A stretch of DNA of 64,000 nt from Pirellulales bacterium (GCA_019694435.1 JAIBBZ010000023.1:31367-95366); one strand, 5' to 3'; positions 1 to 11,440 are shown, counted from the first letter of the stretch. Numbers and translations: made by a program. Notes: generated from the letters alone by a model not told the origin.

Positions 1-531
1 TGCTTTGCGCCCGTTAGCTTTGGCCGCCAGCCGTTCGACTTCGGCGCGGTCGAGCTCGTCGAAATCGACCCGGAGTTCCTCGTCGATCTCCTCGCGCATC
101 ACCAGCGAGTGCTTTTCCAGTAGCCGGGGCAGGTAGAACCAGGCCTTGGCGAGCGACTGCTTGTCGACCGTGGACGAGATCACCACCAGTTCGGCCTTGG
201 GCAGGTCGTTCGCCTTGCGCGAGAGGGCCGAGAACGGGTCGCCGGGGATCAAGCGGAACTTGGCGCCCGTCGGCGACAGCAGGCGGTGCATTTCCTTGAT
301 GGCAACCCCCTCGCCATCGTTGCGCGCCTCGAATAGATCGATGCCCGAGTAGCGAATCGTTTCTTCGGGGTGCAGCCGCCGGGCGAGGTCGATCATCCGC
401 AACGCGCGTTGGCCTTCGCCGACGCCGATCTCGAGGATCGAGGTCACCTGCTCGCGCTTGATGGTGCGGTAGAGCTTGCGTTCGCTTGCTGGCTTGGATA
501 GATACGCCAGGTAGAGATACTTAAGTCCCAT
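1..531 (-). CDS. SAM-dependent class I methyltransferase-like protein (3' end outside the window)
   Basis: The reverse strand is open from an ATG at 531 to the window edge (177 codons, no stop). The translation begins MGLKYLYLAYLSKP and has a Rossmann motif I of the form ILEIGVGEGQRAL at about residues 33-45, followed by an acidic strand end YSGIDLFEA near 64-72. These features fit a small-molecule or sugar methyltransferase that binds S-adenosylmethionine. The substrate is not visible. It is divergent from the dTDP-sugar genes, so a role in surface polysaccharide tailoring is possible but only inferred from position. Confidence 0.72.
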   Translation of the reverse strand, partial: MGLKYLYLAYLSKPASERKLYRTIKREQVTSILEIGVGEGQRALRMIDLARRLHPEETIRYSGIDLFEARNDGEGVAIKEMHRLLSPTGAKFRLIPGDPFSALSRKANDLPKAELVVISSTVDKQSLAKAWFYLPRLLEKHSLVMREEIDEELRVDFDELDRAEVERLAAKANGRKA

Positions 532-842
532 CGTCGCTCGACCTTCCTGGGATGCGACTGTTCGAGCCCGTGCGGGCGAGCAGTCGGGGCCGGCCCTGAC
601 CCTGCTGGATGGATGCCCGCTGCTGGCGCGCCCAGGGGTGGCGCGAGGCGGCGTGCCTAATCGTTATTCGGATGCTCCAGGAAACAAAATCGAGCCGTTT
701 TTTCCGACTTTTCGGCCAGCGTACGGCCGCTCCGACCGCCCATTCGTAGCGATAGGCTATATTCCTGAAGACCATTCCCGGGGGAGCGGCCGGCCGCATT
801 CCCCCTCGGGATTCCTCGATTTGCCCGGAGCGAAGGACCTTC
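532..842. other. Divergent intergenic region upstream of rfbB
   Basis: About 310 bases separate the leftward methyltransferase from rightward rfbB. I see no convincing ORF. The most promoter-like element is TATATT at 758-763, 80 bases before the rfbB ATG. A T-rich patch (gttttttcc) lies near 694-702. No clear -35 box or operator palindrome was recognised. Confidence 0.5.
758..763 (+). promoter_or_regulatory. Candidate -10 box for rfbB
   Basis: TATATT preceded by GGC lies 80 bases before the rfbB ATG in the divergent intergenic region. There is no good -35 hexamer at standard spacing, so this rests on the -10 match and position only. Confidence 0.3.
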
Positions 843-1904
843 ATGCGCACGATTCTCGTCACCGGCGGCGCCGGCTTTATCGGTAGCTGCTTCGTTCGCC
901 TGGCCATTGCCCGGCAAGACGTGCAAGTGGTCAACCTCGACAAGCTGACCTACGCCGGCAACCTCGATTCGCTGGCCGGCGCGCTCGACGATCCGTTGCA
1001 CGTGTTCGTCCACGGCGACATTTGCGATCGCGCGCTGGTCGACCGGCTGCTCGACGAGCATCAGCCGCAAGCGATCGTCAACTTCGCCGCCGAATCGCAC
1101 GTCGATCGGTCGATCGACGGACCCGAGGCGTTCGTCAAGACCAACGTCGGCGGCACCTTCACCCTGCTCGAGGCCGCCCGCGGCTATTGGAAGGCGCTGG
1201 CCGACGGCCCGCGCGACGAGTTCCGCTTCTTGCACGTCTCGACCGACGAGGTCTACGGTTCGCTGGGGGCCACGGGGGCGTTCGTGGAAACGACTCCCTA
1301 TGCCCCAAATTCGCCGTATTCGGCCTCGAAGGCGGCCGCCGACCACTTCGTCCGTGCTTATCACCACACCTACGGCATGCCCACGCTCACGACGAATTGT
1401 TCGAACAACTACGGCCCCTATCAGTTCCCTGAAAAACTGATCCCGTTGATGATCCTCAACGCGCTCGACGGCAAACCGTTGCCGGTCTACGGCGACGGGC
1501 TCAACATCCGCGATTGGCTGTACGTCGAGGATCACTGCCGGGCCATCCAGACCGTGCTCGACCGCGGGCAGCCCGGCGAGGTCTACAACATCGGCGGCAA
1601 CTCGGAACGTACCAATCTCGACGTCGTCCATACCATCTGCGACATCGTCGATCGCTTGCGCCCGGGACTGAAACACGCGCCTTGCCGTTCGTTGATCACG
1701 CGTGTCAAGGATCGCCCCGGCCACGACCGGCGCTATGCCATCGACGCCTCGAAGATCAAGACGCAGTTGGGCTGGGAGCCGCAGGAAACCTTCGCCACGG
1801 GCATCGAACACACGGTCCGCTGGTATCTCGAAAACCCCACCTGGGTCGAGCGCGTCACCTCGGGCAAGTACCAGCGCGAGCGTCTCGGCCTGGCCGTGTC
1901 TTGA
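843..1904 (+). CDS. rfbB: dTDP-glucose 4,6-dehydratase
   Basis: A 353-residue extended short-chain dehydrogenase, the usual RfbB length. It converts dTDP-glucose to dTDP-4-keto-6-deoxyglucose in the cytoplasm, the second step towards dTDP-rhamnose and related deoxysugars. The NAD-binding glycine motif GGAGFIG is at residues 8-14. The active-site STDE is at 133-136, with the YSASK Tyr/Lys pair at 159-163. [10 protein letters not shown] and [14 protein letters not shown] are family signatures. The ATG at 843 puts the Rossmann motif at the very N-terminus. rfbA follows after about 30 bases, so the two are probably cotranscribed. rfbC and rfbD are not in this window. Confidence 0.96.
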   Translation: MRTILVTGGAGFIGSCFVRLAIARQDVQVVNLDKLTYAGNLDSLAGALDDPLHVFVHGDICDRALVDRLLDEHQPQAIVNFAAESHVDRSIDGPEAFVKTNVGGTFTLLEAARGYWKALADGPRDEFRFLHVSTDEVYGSLGATGAFVETTPYAPNSPYSASKAAADHFVRAYHHTYGMPTLTTNCSNNYGPYQFPEKLIPLMILNALDGKPLPVYGDGLNIRDWLYVEDHCRAIQTVLDRGQPGEVYNIGGNSERTNLDVVHTICDIVDRLRPGLKHAPCRSLITRVKDRPGHDRRYAIDASKIKTQLGWEPQETFATGIEHTVRWYLENPTWVERVTSGKYQRERLGLAVS

Positions 1905-1933
1905 ACTCTTCCTTCGTCGAAAGAACTCGCCGC

Positions 1934-2848
1934 ATGTCGCCCGAATCGACCGCACCGACGCCGCGTTGCAAGAAGGGGATCGTGCTCGCCGGCGGGTCGG
2001 GCACGCGCCTGCACCCGATCACGCGCAGCGTGAGCAAGCAATTGCTGCCCATTTACGACAAGCCGATGGTGTACTATCCGCTGTCGACCCTGATGCTGGC
2101 TGGCATTCGCGACGTGCTTCTGATCTCCACGCCAGAAGACATCGGCAGCTTCGAACGCCTGCTCGGCGACGGCCATCAGCTGGGCATCTCGATTCGGTAT
2201 TGCGTGCAGGCGCGCCCCGAGGGGCTCGCCCAGGCATTCATCCTGGGCCGCGATTTCGTGGGCCGCGACCACTCGGCGCTGGTCCTGGGCGACAACATCT
2301 TCTACGGCCAGGGCTTTCAGAAGATGCTCGCCAATGCCGCGTCGCAGGACGTCGGCGCCACGGTCTTCGCCTATGCCGTGAAGGACCCGCAGCGCTATGG
2401 CGTCGTCGAGATGGGCCCCGACGGCAAGGCTTTGTCGCTGGCCGAAAAACCCAAAGAGCCGAAGTCGAACCTGGCCGTGACGGGCCTGTACTTCTACGAC
2501 AACCAGGTGCTCGACATCGCGGCGAATCTCCAGCCGTCGGCCCGCGGCGAGTTGGAGATTACCGACGTCAACAAGGAATACCTCCGCCGCGGACAGTTGC
2601 GCGTCGAGCGCTTCACCCGGGGTTTCGCCTGGCTCGATACCGGCACGCCCGAATCGCTGCTCCAGGCCGCGAACTTCATCGAGGCGATCGAGGCCCGGCA
2701 AGGGCTCAAGGTCGCGTGCCTCGAGGAGATCGCGCTGCACAAGGGCTTCATCACGGCCGACCAACTCGAAAAGCTCGCGACGACGATGAAGAACACCTAC
2801 GGCCAGTACCTGCTGGAAATCCTGGCCCGTCCCGAGTTGGGCGGCTGA
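1934..2848 (+). CDS. rfbA: Glucose-1-phosphate thymidylyltransferase
   Basis: 304 residues. It makes dTDP-glucose from dTTP and glucose-1-phosphate, feeding RfbB immediately upstream. The nucleotide-binding signature GGSGTRLHP lies at about residues 20-28, followed by [20 protein letters not shown], and [18 protein letters not shown] and [10 protein letters not shown] occur in the expected order. The reading frame stays open far upstream inside rfbB. The ATG at 1934 is chosen because it gives the family length and a short N-terminal tail before the glycine-rich loop. It lies 29 bases after the rfbB stop. Confidence 0.96.
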   Translation: MSPESTAPTPRCKKGIVLAGGSGTRLHPITRSVSKQLLPIYDKPMVYYPLSTLMLAGIRDVLLISTPEDIGSFERLLGDGHQLGISIRYCVQARPEGLAQAFILGRDFVGRDHSALVLGDNIFYGQGFQKMLANAASQDVGATVFAYAVKDPQRYGVVEMGPDGKALSLAEKPKEPKSNLAVTGLYFYDNQVLDIAANLQPSARGELEITDVNKEYLRRGQLRVERFTRGFAWLDTGTPESLLQAANFIEAIEARQGLKVACLEEIALHKGFITADQLEKLATTMKNTYGQYLLEILARPELGG

Positions 2849-3039
2849 GCGTCGTGCCCTTCCAGCCGCAGAGCTTGCCCGGTTTGCCCGACCGGCGGCC
2901 GGCCGCAAGGCCGTGGCCCGGATCGTTCAAGCCGATGCGAATCTGCACTCGATAACCCGTGCTGGTGGTGCCGTTTTCTCGCGCCAGGCTGCGCGACTTT
3001 GCCCCTGGCCGGCGCCGTCACGTTTTCACGGGTTGGCCC

Positions 3040-3546
3040 ATGTGCAGACGCCTGTTCGGCTCGGCGGCGCTGACCGTGGCACTGGCGCTGTCGCCCGCTA
3101 TGGCGCGGGCCCAGGTCATTGGCACAGGCCCATCGATCCGGCCTTCGCGAATCACGTTCCCCGAGTTGCATTTCGAACAGATCCGCTCGCAGCGACTCCA
3201 GATTCAGCCGCTGCAGTTCTCGCAGCTGGACGTGCCACCGATCCAACTGCCTTCGCTGCAACAGCCCGATTTGACGTTCGCGCCACTGGTGGTGCCGCGG
3301 CTGACGCGGGACCCGGTCCCTACGATTGGGGCCCCCGCCGGCTCGTTGTTCCTCGGACGGCTGACGACTCCCACTCGGCGCCCCGCTGCGCCGCCGCCTG
3401 CTCCGGCAGCGACTTTCGAAGGCTTTCGCCCCCGCACGAGCAGCCGCGCAATGGATACCGATCGGACGATGGCGGCCCCTTCAATGTCGCGCCCAAGCGA
3501 TGAGCCGAGCACCAAGCTATCACGGCGTAAGCCTTTAGGCTGGTAG
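3040..3546 (+). CDS. Secreted proline/glutamine-rich protein of unknown function
   Basis: 168 residues from the ATG at 3040. The N-terminus MCRRLFGSAALTVALALSP is a standard signal peptide ending at AMARAQ. The mature part is low complexity: repeated short segments rich in Gln, Leu, Pro and Ile (PLQFSQLDVPPIQL, PSLQQPDL), then a Pro/Ala/Arg-rich tail. No domain was recognised. An in-frame start at 2959 would bury the signal peptide, so the later ATG is preferred. It lies between rfbA and a KAS III-like gene on the same strand, and a cell-envelope role is only a guess. Confidence 0.6.
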   Translation: MCRRLFGSAALTVALALSPAMARAQVIGTGPSIRPSRITFPELHFEQIRSQRLQIQPLQFSQLDVPPIQLPSLQQPDLTFAPLVVPRLTRDPVPTIGAPAGSLFLGRLTTPTRRPAAPPPAPAATFEGFRPRTSSRAMDTDRTMAAPSMSRPSDEPSTKLSRRKPLGW

Positions 3547-3802
3547 CCGCAACGCATGTCGCGATGGGCACTGCGCCATCCCGGTGCGAGCCACGTCACA
3601 TGACGAGGGCTTTTCGCGCTGTCTAGAGGGAGGACGGCACCGCCAGCAGCGCCCGAATTGACCCTTTGTGCGCGGCTGTGGTAGCCTGCCCGACTTGGTT
3701 TTTCGATGATCTGGCCTGCCTGGGCAGCTCGCCCGGGCAACCGCCTTGGCCATCGGATGGCAAGGCCCCGCCGCACCGCATCCCCCACCTCCCGCAGCCG
3801 CG

Positions 3803-4807
3803 ATGAAGTACGCCGCTATTGGCCCGATCGCCCGGCACCTGCCCGAACGGGTCGAGACGAACTCTGAACTGGCCGATCTGTTCCCCGGCTGGGACATGGC
3901 CGAAATCGAGGCCAAGACGGGCGTGCGTCAGCGTCATATTGCTGCCCCCGGCGAATGCGCCTCGGACCTGGCGGTGCGGGCGGCCCAACGGCTGTTTCGA
4001 GATCACAATATCGACCCCGCGTCGATCGATTTCGTGCTCCTCTGCACGCAAACGCCCGACTACCCGCTGCCCACGACGGCCTGCTTGATTCAAGACCGGT
4101 TGGGCCTCCCCAAGCGGTGCGGGGCGCTCGATTTCAATCTCGGCTGTTCGGGGTTCGTGTACGGCGTCTCGCTGGCCGACGGGCTGATTCGCTGCGGTGC
4201 CGCGCGGCGCGTGCTGCTGCTCACGGCCGAGACCTACTCGAAGTACATTCATCCGGAAGATCGTTCGCTGCGCACCATCTTCGGCGACGCCGCTTGTGCC
4301 ACGCTGATCGACGCGGCCGACGAGCCCTGCCTGTCGGGCTTTGTGTTCGGTACCGACGGCAGCGGCGGCGACATGTTGCTGGTCGGTTGCGGAGGGGCAA
4401 GGCCCGCGCCCGACGCGATCAAGCCGCGGCACCGCAAGCGCTGGGCCAGCGACCTCTACATGGACGGGCCCGAACTGCTGAATTTTACGCTCGATTCGAT
4501 TCCCGGAACTATCGACGAAGTACTACAGCGCGCCGGCTGGCGCCACGAGGAGATCGACTTCTACCTGATGCACCAGGCCACGCGGTTGCTGCTCGAAGGG
4601 CTGCAAGGACTGCTGAAGGTCGACCAGACGCGGTTGCCCATTTTGCTCAGCGAGTACGGCAACACGGTCTCTTCCACCGTCCCCTTGCTGATCTACGACT
4701 TGCGCTGCGCCGGAAAATTGCGGCGGAACATGAAAAACCTCCTCGTGGGGTTCGGCGTGGGGCTTTCCTGGGGTGGCTGTGCATGGCGCGAGACGTGGGG
4801 CGGCTAG
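3803..4807 (+). CDS. 3-oxoacyl-ACP synthase III-like ketosynthase (FabH family)
   Basis: 334 residues, the normal length for KAS III. The thiolase-fold catalytic triad is complete: Cys115 in LDFNLGCSGFVYG, His257 in YLMHQAT, and Asn287 in SEYGNTVSS. The C-terminal GFGVGLSWGG is also typical. Such enzymes condense acyl-CoA with malonyl-ACP. Besides fatty-acid initiation, many homologues sit in surface-glycan or secondary-metabolite clusters. Its place after rfbB/rfbA leaves open whether it is the housekeeping FabH or makes a dedicated acyl group. The start at 3803 removes a Pro-rich upstream stretch and matches family N-termini. Confidence 0.85.
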   Translation: MKYAAIGPIARHLPERVETNSELADLFPGWDMAEIEAKTGVRQRHIAAPGECASDLAVRAAQRLFRDHNIDPASIDFVLLCTQTPDYPLPTTACLIQDRLGLPKRCGALDFNLGCSGFVYGVSLADGLIRCGAARRVLLLTAETYSKYIHPEDRSLRTIFGDAACATLIDAADEPCLSGFVFGTDGSGGDMLLVGCGGARPAPDAIKPRHRKRWASDLYMDGPELLNFTLDSIPGTIDEVLQRAGWRHEEIDFYLMHQATRLLLEGLQGLLKVDQTRLPILLSEYGNTVSSTVPLLIYDLRCAGKLRRNMKNLLVGFGVGLSWGGCAWRETWGG

Positions 4808-4831
4808 TTGCACGTCGTCCCCTGGTTTTGG

Positions 4832-4861
4832 TTGTGTGCCGGCTCGCGGCGGCGGTAGCAT
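4832..4861 (+). promoter_or_regulatory. Candidate sigma-70-type promoter for the PSD1 operon
   Basis: TTGTGT at 4832-4837 and TAGCAT at 4856-4861 are separated by 18 bases and lie 49 bases before the ATG at 4911. Both hexamers match the consensus at four of six positions. Confidence 0.4.
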
Positions 4862-4910
4862 AGTTTCGACGTCTCGCCCCCCGCGAAATCGCCCCAGGCC
4901 CGGCACGTTC

Positions 4911-7448
4911 ATGATCGGCCCCGGTCGCCTCGTTCGCCGCTTTGTTCTGGCTGCCGCGTTGGTACGGCCGCTTGCGGCCATGGGCGACGAACTCGACTAT
5001 GCCCGCGAGATCCAACCGATCCTGCTCCAGCATTGCGTTGCGTGCCACGGGGCGGACGAGCAGAACGGTAGCTTGAGGCTCGACACGGCGACCGGACTGG
5101 CGGCAGGCGGCAGCAGCGGTCCGGCGATTGTCGCCCAACGACCCGAGGCCAGCCGCCTGTACCTGGCCATCACGCATCAGGGCGACGCGACTCCGATGCC
5201 GCCCGAGGACCAGCCGCCGCTTGCGCCCGAAGAGATCGAGCGCATTCGCCAGTGGATCGCCGCCGGCGCCGTCCTGCCCGAGGGAGCCGACGCCGAGAGC
5301 ACCGCAGCCAATTCGCGTGCGCTGCACTGGGCATTTCAGCCGATTCGTCCGCGGCCGCTGCCCGCCGTCGCCGACGCGGCCTGGCCGCGAACGGGCATCG
5401 ACGCGTTTGTCTTGGCCAGGCTCGAGCAAGCGCAAATCGCTCCCTCGCCACCGGCCGACGCGGCGACCTTGCTGCGGCGCGTGTACCTCGATCTCGTGGG
5501 CTTGCCGCCGACTGCCGACCAACTGGAAGAGTTCCTGACCGACACGCGGCCAGATGCCTACGAACGACTGGTCGAGCGGCTCCTGGCATCGCCGCACTAC
5601 GGCGAGCGTTGGGGCCGGCATTGGCTCGACGCAGCGCGCTATGCCGACAGCGACGGCTACAATATCGATGCCCCGCGGTCGATCTGGAAGTACCGCGATT
5701 GGGTCATCGACGCGCTGAACCGCGATCTGCCGTTCGACCAATTCATCGTCGAGCAGTATGCCGGTGACCTGCTGCCCGGGGCGAATCCCGAGCAATGCAC
5801 GGCCACCGGCTTTCATCGGAACACGCTGTTCAACGGCGAAGGCGGTACCGACCGCGAGCAGTTCCGCGTCGAGGCCGTGGTCGATCGCGTGGCGACGACC
5901 GGTACCGTGCTGCTGGGCCTCACGCTCGGCTGCGCGCGTTGCCACGATCACAAGTACGACCCCATCACACAGCGCGAGTTCTACGAACTGTTTGCCTACT
6001 TGAACCAGGACGACGAGCCGTTGCTCGAACTGCCCACGGCCGAGCAGGCCGGACAGCTGGCCGTGTTGCGTCCGCAAGTGGCCGACGTGCGCCGACAGCT
6101 CGACAAGCTCGACGCCGAGTTCGACGCCCGCCAAACGGCCTGGGAGGCGGCCCTGACGATGGAAGACAAAGGCCGCTTGCCGCAGAACGTCCGCGACATC
6201 ATCTACAACCCGCCCGAAAAGCGCGATGAAGCCCAGCGCAAGGTCGTGGCCGATTACTACCGGCGTATGGACGACGCCTACCGCGGCCTGACCGACCAGT
6301 ACGCGGCTTTGCTAGCCCAGCAGCCGGCCGTCCAGACGACGATGGTCCTGCGACAGCGTGCGGAGCCCCGCGTCACGCATGTTCACTTGCGCGGCGATTT
6401 CCTCCGCCCGGGGCGCGAAGTCGTCCCCGGCACGCCCGAGGTGCTCCCGCCGTCCCATCCGCTCGACCCGGCGCGTCCGACGCGGCTCGACTTGGCCCGC
6501 TGGCTGGTTGCGCCCGACAACCCGCTCACTCCTCGCGTGACCGTCAACCGCGTCTGGCAGCATTATTTCGGTACGGGTCTGGTCGAGACCGAGAACGATT
6601 TCGGCACCCAAGGCACGCCTCCCTCGCATCCCGAGCTGCTCGACTGGCTCGCGCACCAATGGATCGAGGCCGGCTGGAGCTTCAAGTGGCTGCATCGCAC
6701 GATCGTTTGTTCGGCCACCTATCGCCAATCATCGCACACCCGCGCCGAGCTGGCCGAGACCGATCCGCAGAACCGTCTGTTGGCCCGGCAAGCGAGGATT
6801 CGCCTCGATGCTGAAACGATTCGGGACTGTGCCCTGGCTGCCAGTGGCCTGTTATCGCCGAAGCTGGGCGGGCCCAGCGTGTTTCCTCATCAGCCCGACG
6901 GCGTGATGCAACTCACACAGGTGAGCCGCGCCTGGGAAGTCAGCCCCGGCGAAGACCGCTATCGCCGTACTTTGTACACGTATCTCTGGCGGTCTACGCC
7001 ACACCCGCTGCTCAAGACGTTCGACGCGCCCGACACCACGACGGCCTGCACGCGGCGCCCGCGATCGAATACGCCATTGCAGGCGCTGATGTTGCTGAAC
7101 GATGCAGGCATGTTCGAGGCCGCTGCGGCGCTGGCAAATCGCCTGCAGGCGGCCCCGTCCGGCAGCGACGAGGAGCGGATTCAACTGGCCTTCCGCTGGG
7201 CACTCGCTCGAAGGCCTGCGTCGGCCGAATCCGCGCGCGTCGTCCGCCTGCTCGAGCAGGAGCGTCGCGCGGCGGCGGTCGACTCGGCCCTGGCCGCCGT
7301 CGAGGTGCCCGCAGCGTGGACGGCTACCGACTCTCAGCCGGCGGCGCTCGGCCTGAGCGACGCGCAGCAGCAGGCGATCGAGCGCGCGGCGTGGACTGCC
7401 GTGGCCCGCGTGCTGTTGAATCTCGAAGAGTTCATCACGCGTGAGTAG
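4911..7448 (+). CDS. Planctomycete cytochrome-c-like / DUF1549 / DUF1553 (PSD1) protein
   Basis: 845 residues. After a short hydrophobic leader, a PSCyt1 domain carries a heme-c motif CVACH at about residues 42-46. A DUF1549 (PSCyt2) region follows, with conserved stretches such as GERWGRHWLD and CARCHDHKYDP (a second CXXCH). The C-terminal DUF1553 (PSD1) region includes NRVWQHYFG, FGTQG and NTPLQALMLLNDA. The family is strongly expanded in Planctomycetes. Its biochemical role is not established, but export and the heme motif suggest a periplasmic redox function. The start at 4911 is chosen because it gives the signal peptide. The next gene starts at the stop codon, the usual PSD1-DUF1501 pairing. 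Confidence 0.93.
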   Translation: MIGPGRLVRRFVLAAALVRPLAAMGDELDYAREIQPILLQHCVACHGADEQNGSLRLDTATGLAAGGSSGPAIVAQRPEASRLYLAITHQGDATPMPPEDQPPLAPEEIERIRQWIAAGAVLPEGADAESTAANSRALHWAFQPIRPRPLPAVADAAWPRTGIDAFVLARLEQAQIAPSPPADAATLLRRVYLDLVGLPPTADQLEEFLTDTRPDAYERLVERLLASPHYGERWGRHWLDAARYADSDGYNIDAPRSIWKYRDWVIDALNRDLPFDQFIVEQYAGDLLPGANPEQCTATGFHRNTLFNGEGGTDREQFRVEAVVDRVATTGTVLLGLTLGCARCHDHKYDPITQREFYELFAYLNQDDEPLLELPTAEQAGQLAVLRPQVADVRRQLDKLDAEFDARQTAWEAALTMEDKGRLPQNVRDIIYNPPEKRDEAQRKVVADYYRRMDDAYRGLTDQYAALLAQQPAVQTTMVLRQRAEPRVTHVHLRGDFLRPGREVVPGTPEVLPPSHPLDPARPTRLDLARWLVAPDNPLTPRVTVNRVWQHYFGTGLVETENDFGTQGTPPSHPELLDWLAHQWIEAGWSFKWLHRTIVCSATYRQSSHTRAELAETDPQNRLLARQARIRLDAETIRDCALAASGLLSPKLGGPSVFPHQPDGVMQLTQVSRAWEVSPGEDRYRRTLYTYLWRSTPHPLLKTFDAPDTTTACTRRPRSNTPLQALMLLNDAGMFEAAAALANRLQAAPSGSDEERIQLAFRWALARRPASAESARVVRLLEQERRAAAVDSALAAVEVPAAWTATDSQPAALGLSDAQQQAIERAAWTAVARVLLNLEEFITRE

Positions 7449-7452
7449 CTCG

Positions 7453-8904
<1,452 letters not shown>

Positions 8905-8942
8905 ACGAGCACGCCGCCGCAGGCGTGTCGGAGGATCAAACC

Positions 8943-10460
8943 ATGGCCAGCCCGCGTCGCGAGTTTCTCCGCAACAGCGCCACGGCCAGCCTGCTCGTGG
9001 CCGCCGGACATTGGCCCGCCGTGGGGCGCCTGGCCTGGAGTGCATCGGGCGACGATCGCCCGGCAGACGGCCCGCCGCTGAGCCCGTTCTTGCAGGGCGA
9101 CTTCGCGCCGGTGCACGAGGAGATCACGGTCGAACGGCTCGAGGTGATCGGCGAGTTGCCCCCGGATCTCGACGGGATGTTCGTCCGCAACGGACCCAAT
9201 CCGCAGTTTCCTCCCAAAGGCAACTATCACTGGTTCGACGGCGACGGCATGTTGCACGGCGTCCGCATCCAGGCCGGCCAGGCCAGCTACCGCAACCGCT
9301 ATGTGCGCACCGCCGGATGGCAAGCCGAACACGAGGCCGGCCGGGCGCTGTGGACCGGCATGAACGATCTGCCCGATCTGCAACGCATTGCCGCGGGCGA
9401 AGCACCGTTCAAAAACGCAGCCAACACGGCACTCGCGTGGCACGATGGCCGGCTGTTGGCGCTCTGGGAGGCCGGCCCACCGCACGAAATCGCAGTGCCA
9501 CGGCTCGATACGGTCGGTCCCTACGACTACGGCGGCAAGCTGCGACACCCGTTCACCGCGCATCCCAAGGTCGATCCGGAGACCGGCGAAATGCTGTTCT
9601 TCGGCTACTCGGCGATGTCGCGCAACATTCGGCACAGCACCGTCGACGCCCAAGGGCAGCTCCAGCGGACGGTGAGCGTGCCGATGCGGCGCCCGATCAT
9701 GATGCACGACTTTGCGATCACCGCCTCGCAGGCGATCTTCTGCGATTTGCCGGCCGTCTTCGACTTTGCCGCCGCCCAGCGCACCGGCTCCATGCTCCGT
9801 TTCGACAAGGACCTGGGGGCCCGATTTACCTGCGTGCCGCGGCGCGGCGATCCCACCCCGCGGTCGGTCGACACGGCGGGCTGCTTCATGTTCCACACGC
9901 TGAACGCCTACGACGACGGCGACGAGGTGGTGCTGCTGGGCTGCCGCATGGACGACTATCCCGCGGCCGTGGCGATCGGACCGCAGGCGGCCAAGGAAGC
10001 CCGCGGTCTGGCCGATGGCCCAAAGGCCGTGATGTATCGCTGGCGGATGAACTTTGCCACGGGTCAAGTCAAGGAAGAGCAGCTCGACGACCAGAGTTGC
10101 GAGTTTCCGCGCATCAACGAGCATTTCCTGGGGCGCAGCGCGCGCTATGGCTATGCCATGGCGTTCGATATGAATGCCCTGTTGAAGTTCGACTTTGCCT
10201 CGGGCGCTGTCGAGCGTCACGAACTGGGCCCCGGGCGCTTTGGCGGCGAGGGCGTCTTCATCCCCCGGCCCGGCGGAAAGGACGAAGACGATGGTTTCGT
10301 GGCGACTTATGTGGTCGATTCAGCCGAGCAGCACAGCGAACTCGTGCTGCTCGATGCCCGCAACTTCACCCGATCGCCACGGGCGCGACTGGTGATTCCA
10401 GCGCGGATTCCGTTTGGATTCCACGGCATCTGGCTCGACGGCGGCATGTTCAGCGGCTAG
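8943..10460 (+). CDS. Carotenoid oxygenase family protein with Tat-type signal
   Basis: 505 residues. It belongs to the carotenoid cleavage / lignostilbene dioxygenase family, seven-bladed propellers with a four-histidine iron centre. Candidate ligands occur in order: HPFTAHPK, MMHDFAIT, FHTLNAYDDGDEV and the C-terminal GFHGIWLDG. FVRNGPNPQF and WFDGDGMLHG near the start are family signatures. The N-terminus PRREFLRNS plus an Ala-rich stretch looks like a twin-arginine signal. A GGAGG lies 9 bases before the ATG at 8943, fixing the start. It is 38 bases after the DUF1501 gene and probably in the same operon. The substrate is unknown. Confidence 0.9.
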   Translation: MASPRREFLRNSATASLLVAAGHWPAVGRLAWSASGDDRPADGPPLSPFLQGDFAPVHEEITVERLEVIGELPPDLDGMFVRNGPNPQFPPKGNYHWFDGDGMLHGVRIQAGQASYRNRYVRTAGWQAEHEAGRALWTGMNDLPDLQRIAAGEAPFKNAANTALAWHDGRLLALWEAGPPHEIAVPRLDTVGPYDYGGKLRHPFTAHPKVDPETGEMLFFGYSAMSRNIRHSTVDAQGQLQRTVSVPMRRPIMMHDFAITASQAIFCDLPAVFDFAAAQRTGSMLRFDKDLGARFTCVPRRGDPTPRSVDTAGCFMFHTLNAYDDGDEVVLLGCRMDDYPAAVAIGPQAAKEARGLADGPKAVMYRWRMNFATGQVKEEQLDDQSCEFPRINEHFLGRSARYGYAMAFDMNALLKFDFASGAVERHELGPGRFGGEGVFIPRPGGKDEDDGFVATYVVDSAEQHSELVLLDARNFTRSPRARLVIPARIPFGFHGIWLDGGMFSG

Positions 10461-10531
10461 CGCGCGGGCGTTTGGGCCGCTGCTGCGCGATCGCGGTTTC
10501 CGGCCGAAAAATCGATCGACCGGTGGCGCAA

Positions 10532-11440
10532 CTATTTCGCACGCGTGCTGTTGCCGCCGGCGTCTGGTTGCTGGTTTGCCAGTTCGACCTTGAGCCGTTC
10601 GTAGTGCACGCGCGCGACTTCCCACATGAATTGGGCCGGCGCCTTGATGTTATCGACATATGCGGCGAGGAAATTGCGCGCGAGCTCCTTGCGCCCGTTC
10701 AAGTCGTGGAACAGCGCCACATAGAGGTGGGCGTACAGCAGTCGCTCGTTCAACTCAGGGACCGGCGGGGCGTCGGCCTGAACCGCCATGAGAATCGCCT
10801 GCTGCTGCACGTCGCCCTTGTAGAAGGCATAGATCTCCTTCATCGGAATCCGGTGATCCTTGCCCAGGGGCAACATTCGCTTGCGCGCCTCTTCAATGCC
10901 GAACACTTTCGCCGTACAAAGAAAATGCCACAGCGCGTTTTCGACGTCGTTGGGCGAGGCCTTGCCCGTCTCTTCGAACTGCAGCATCGCCTCCGGGAAG
11001 TTGCCGAGATAGTACAACGTGATCCCGCGCTGCCAGGCGTCTTTGCTCTGCGATTCGTCGATGGCGATGATCCGATCGAAATCTTGCTGGGCTTCTTCGA
11101 ACATCGAGAGGTAGAAGTACATTTCGCCGCGCTTCCGGTACAGCTCGACAGCCCGCGGCCGGATCTTGAGCAACTGTGAGTATTCCGAAGCCGCCTGGCG
11201 AAACGCCTGCTTCTGCTCGAGCACCGCGGCCCGGAGCAGATGCGCATCGGGCAGGTTGGTATTGGCCACCAGTTCGAGCGAGATCGTCTCGGCCTCGGCA
11301 ATCTTGCCTTCGCGCAGCGCCTTGAAGCCTTGCTGCAACTTGGCCGTCAATGCAGCGTCCTGCGCCGGGGCCCAGGCGCCCGACGCCGCCACGAGCCCGA
11401 CCACCGCTGTGAATACGCCGCGCAGCACCACGCGTTTCAT
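10532..11440 (-). CDS. Secreted tetratricopeptide-repeat protein
   Basis: 302 residues. The N-terminus MKRVVLRGVFTAVVGLVAASG is a signal peptide, which fixes the start at 11440 rather than the in-frame 11512. Tandem TPR units follow at about residues 30-190 (for example GFKALREGKIAEAE, YRKRGEMYFYLSMFEEAQQDF, RGITLYYLGNFPEAMLQFE). The layout resembles NlpI-like periplasmic adaptor proteins. The C-terminal third has no recognised motif. It is convergent with the carotenoid oxygenase gene and divergent from the oxidoreductase at 11564. Partners are not predictable from sequence. Confidence 0.75.
   Translation of the reverse strand: MKRVVLRGVFTAVVGLVAASGAWAPAQDAALTAKLQQGFKALREGKIAEAETISLELVANTNLPDAHLLRAAVLEQKQAFRQAASEYSQLLKIRPRAVELYRKRGEMYFYLSMFEEAQQDFDRIIAIDESQSKDAWQRGITLYYLGNFPEAMLQFEETGKASPNDVENALWHFLCTAKVFGIEEARKRMLPLGKDHRIPMKEIYAFYKGDVQQQAILMAVQADAPPVPELNERLLYAHLYVALFHDLNGRKELARNFLAAYVDNIKAPAQFMWEVARVHYERLKVELANQQPDAGGNSTRAK

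Noticed and set aside
657..1955. 432-residue reverse-strand reading frame opposite rfbB
   Set aside because: Antisense shadow of a GC-rich gene. The forward strand is clearly RfbB.
3746..3760. Sigma-54-like element before the KAS III gene
   Set aside because: GG and GC spacing fits loosely, but the bases around it (TGGCCAT, TGGC) are poor, and it lies in a low-complexity stretch.
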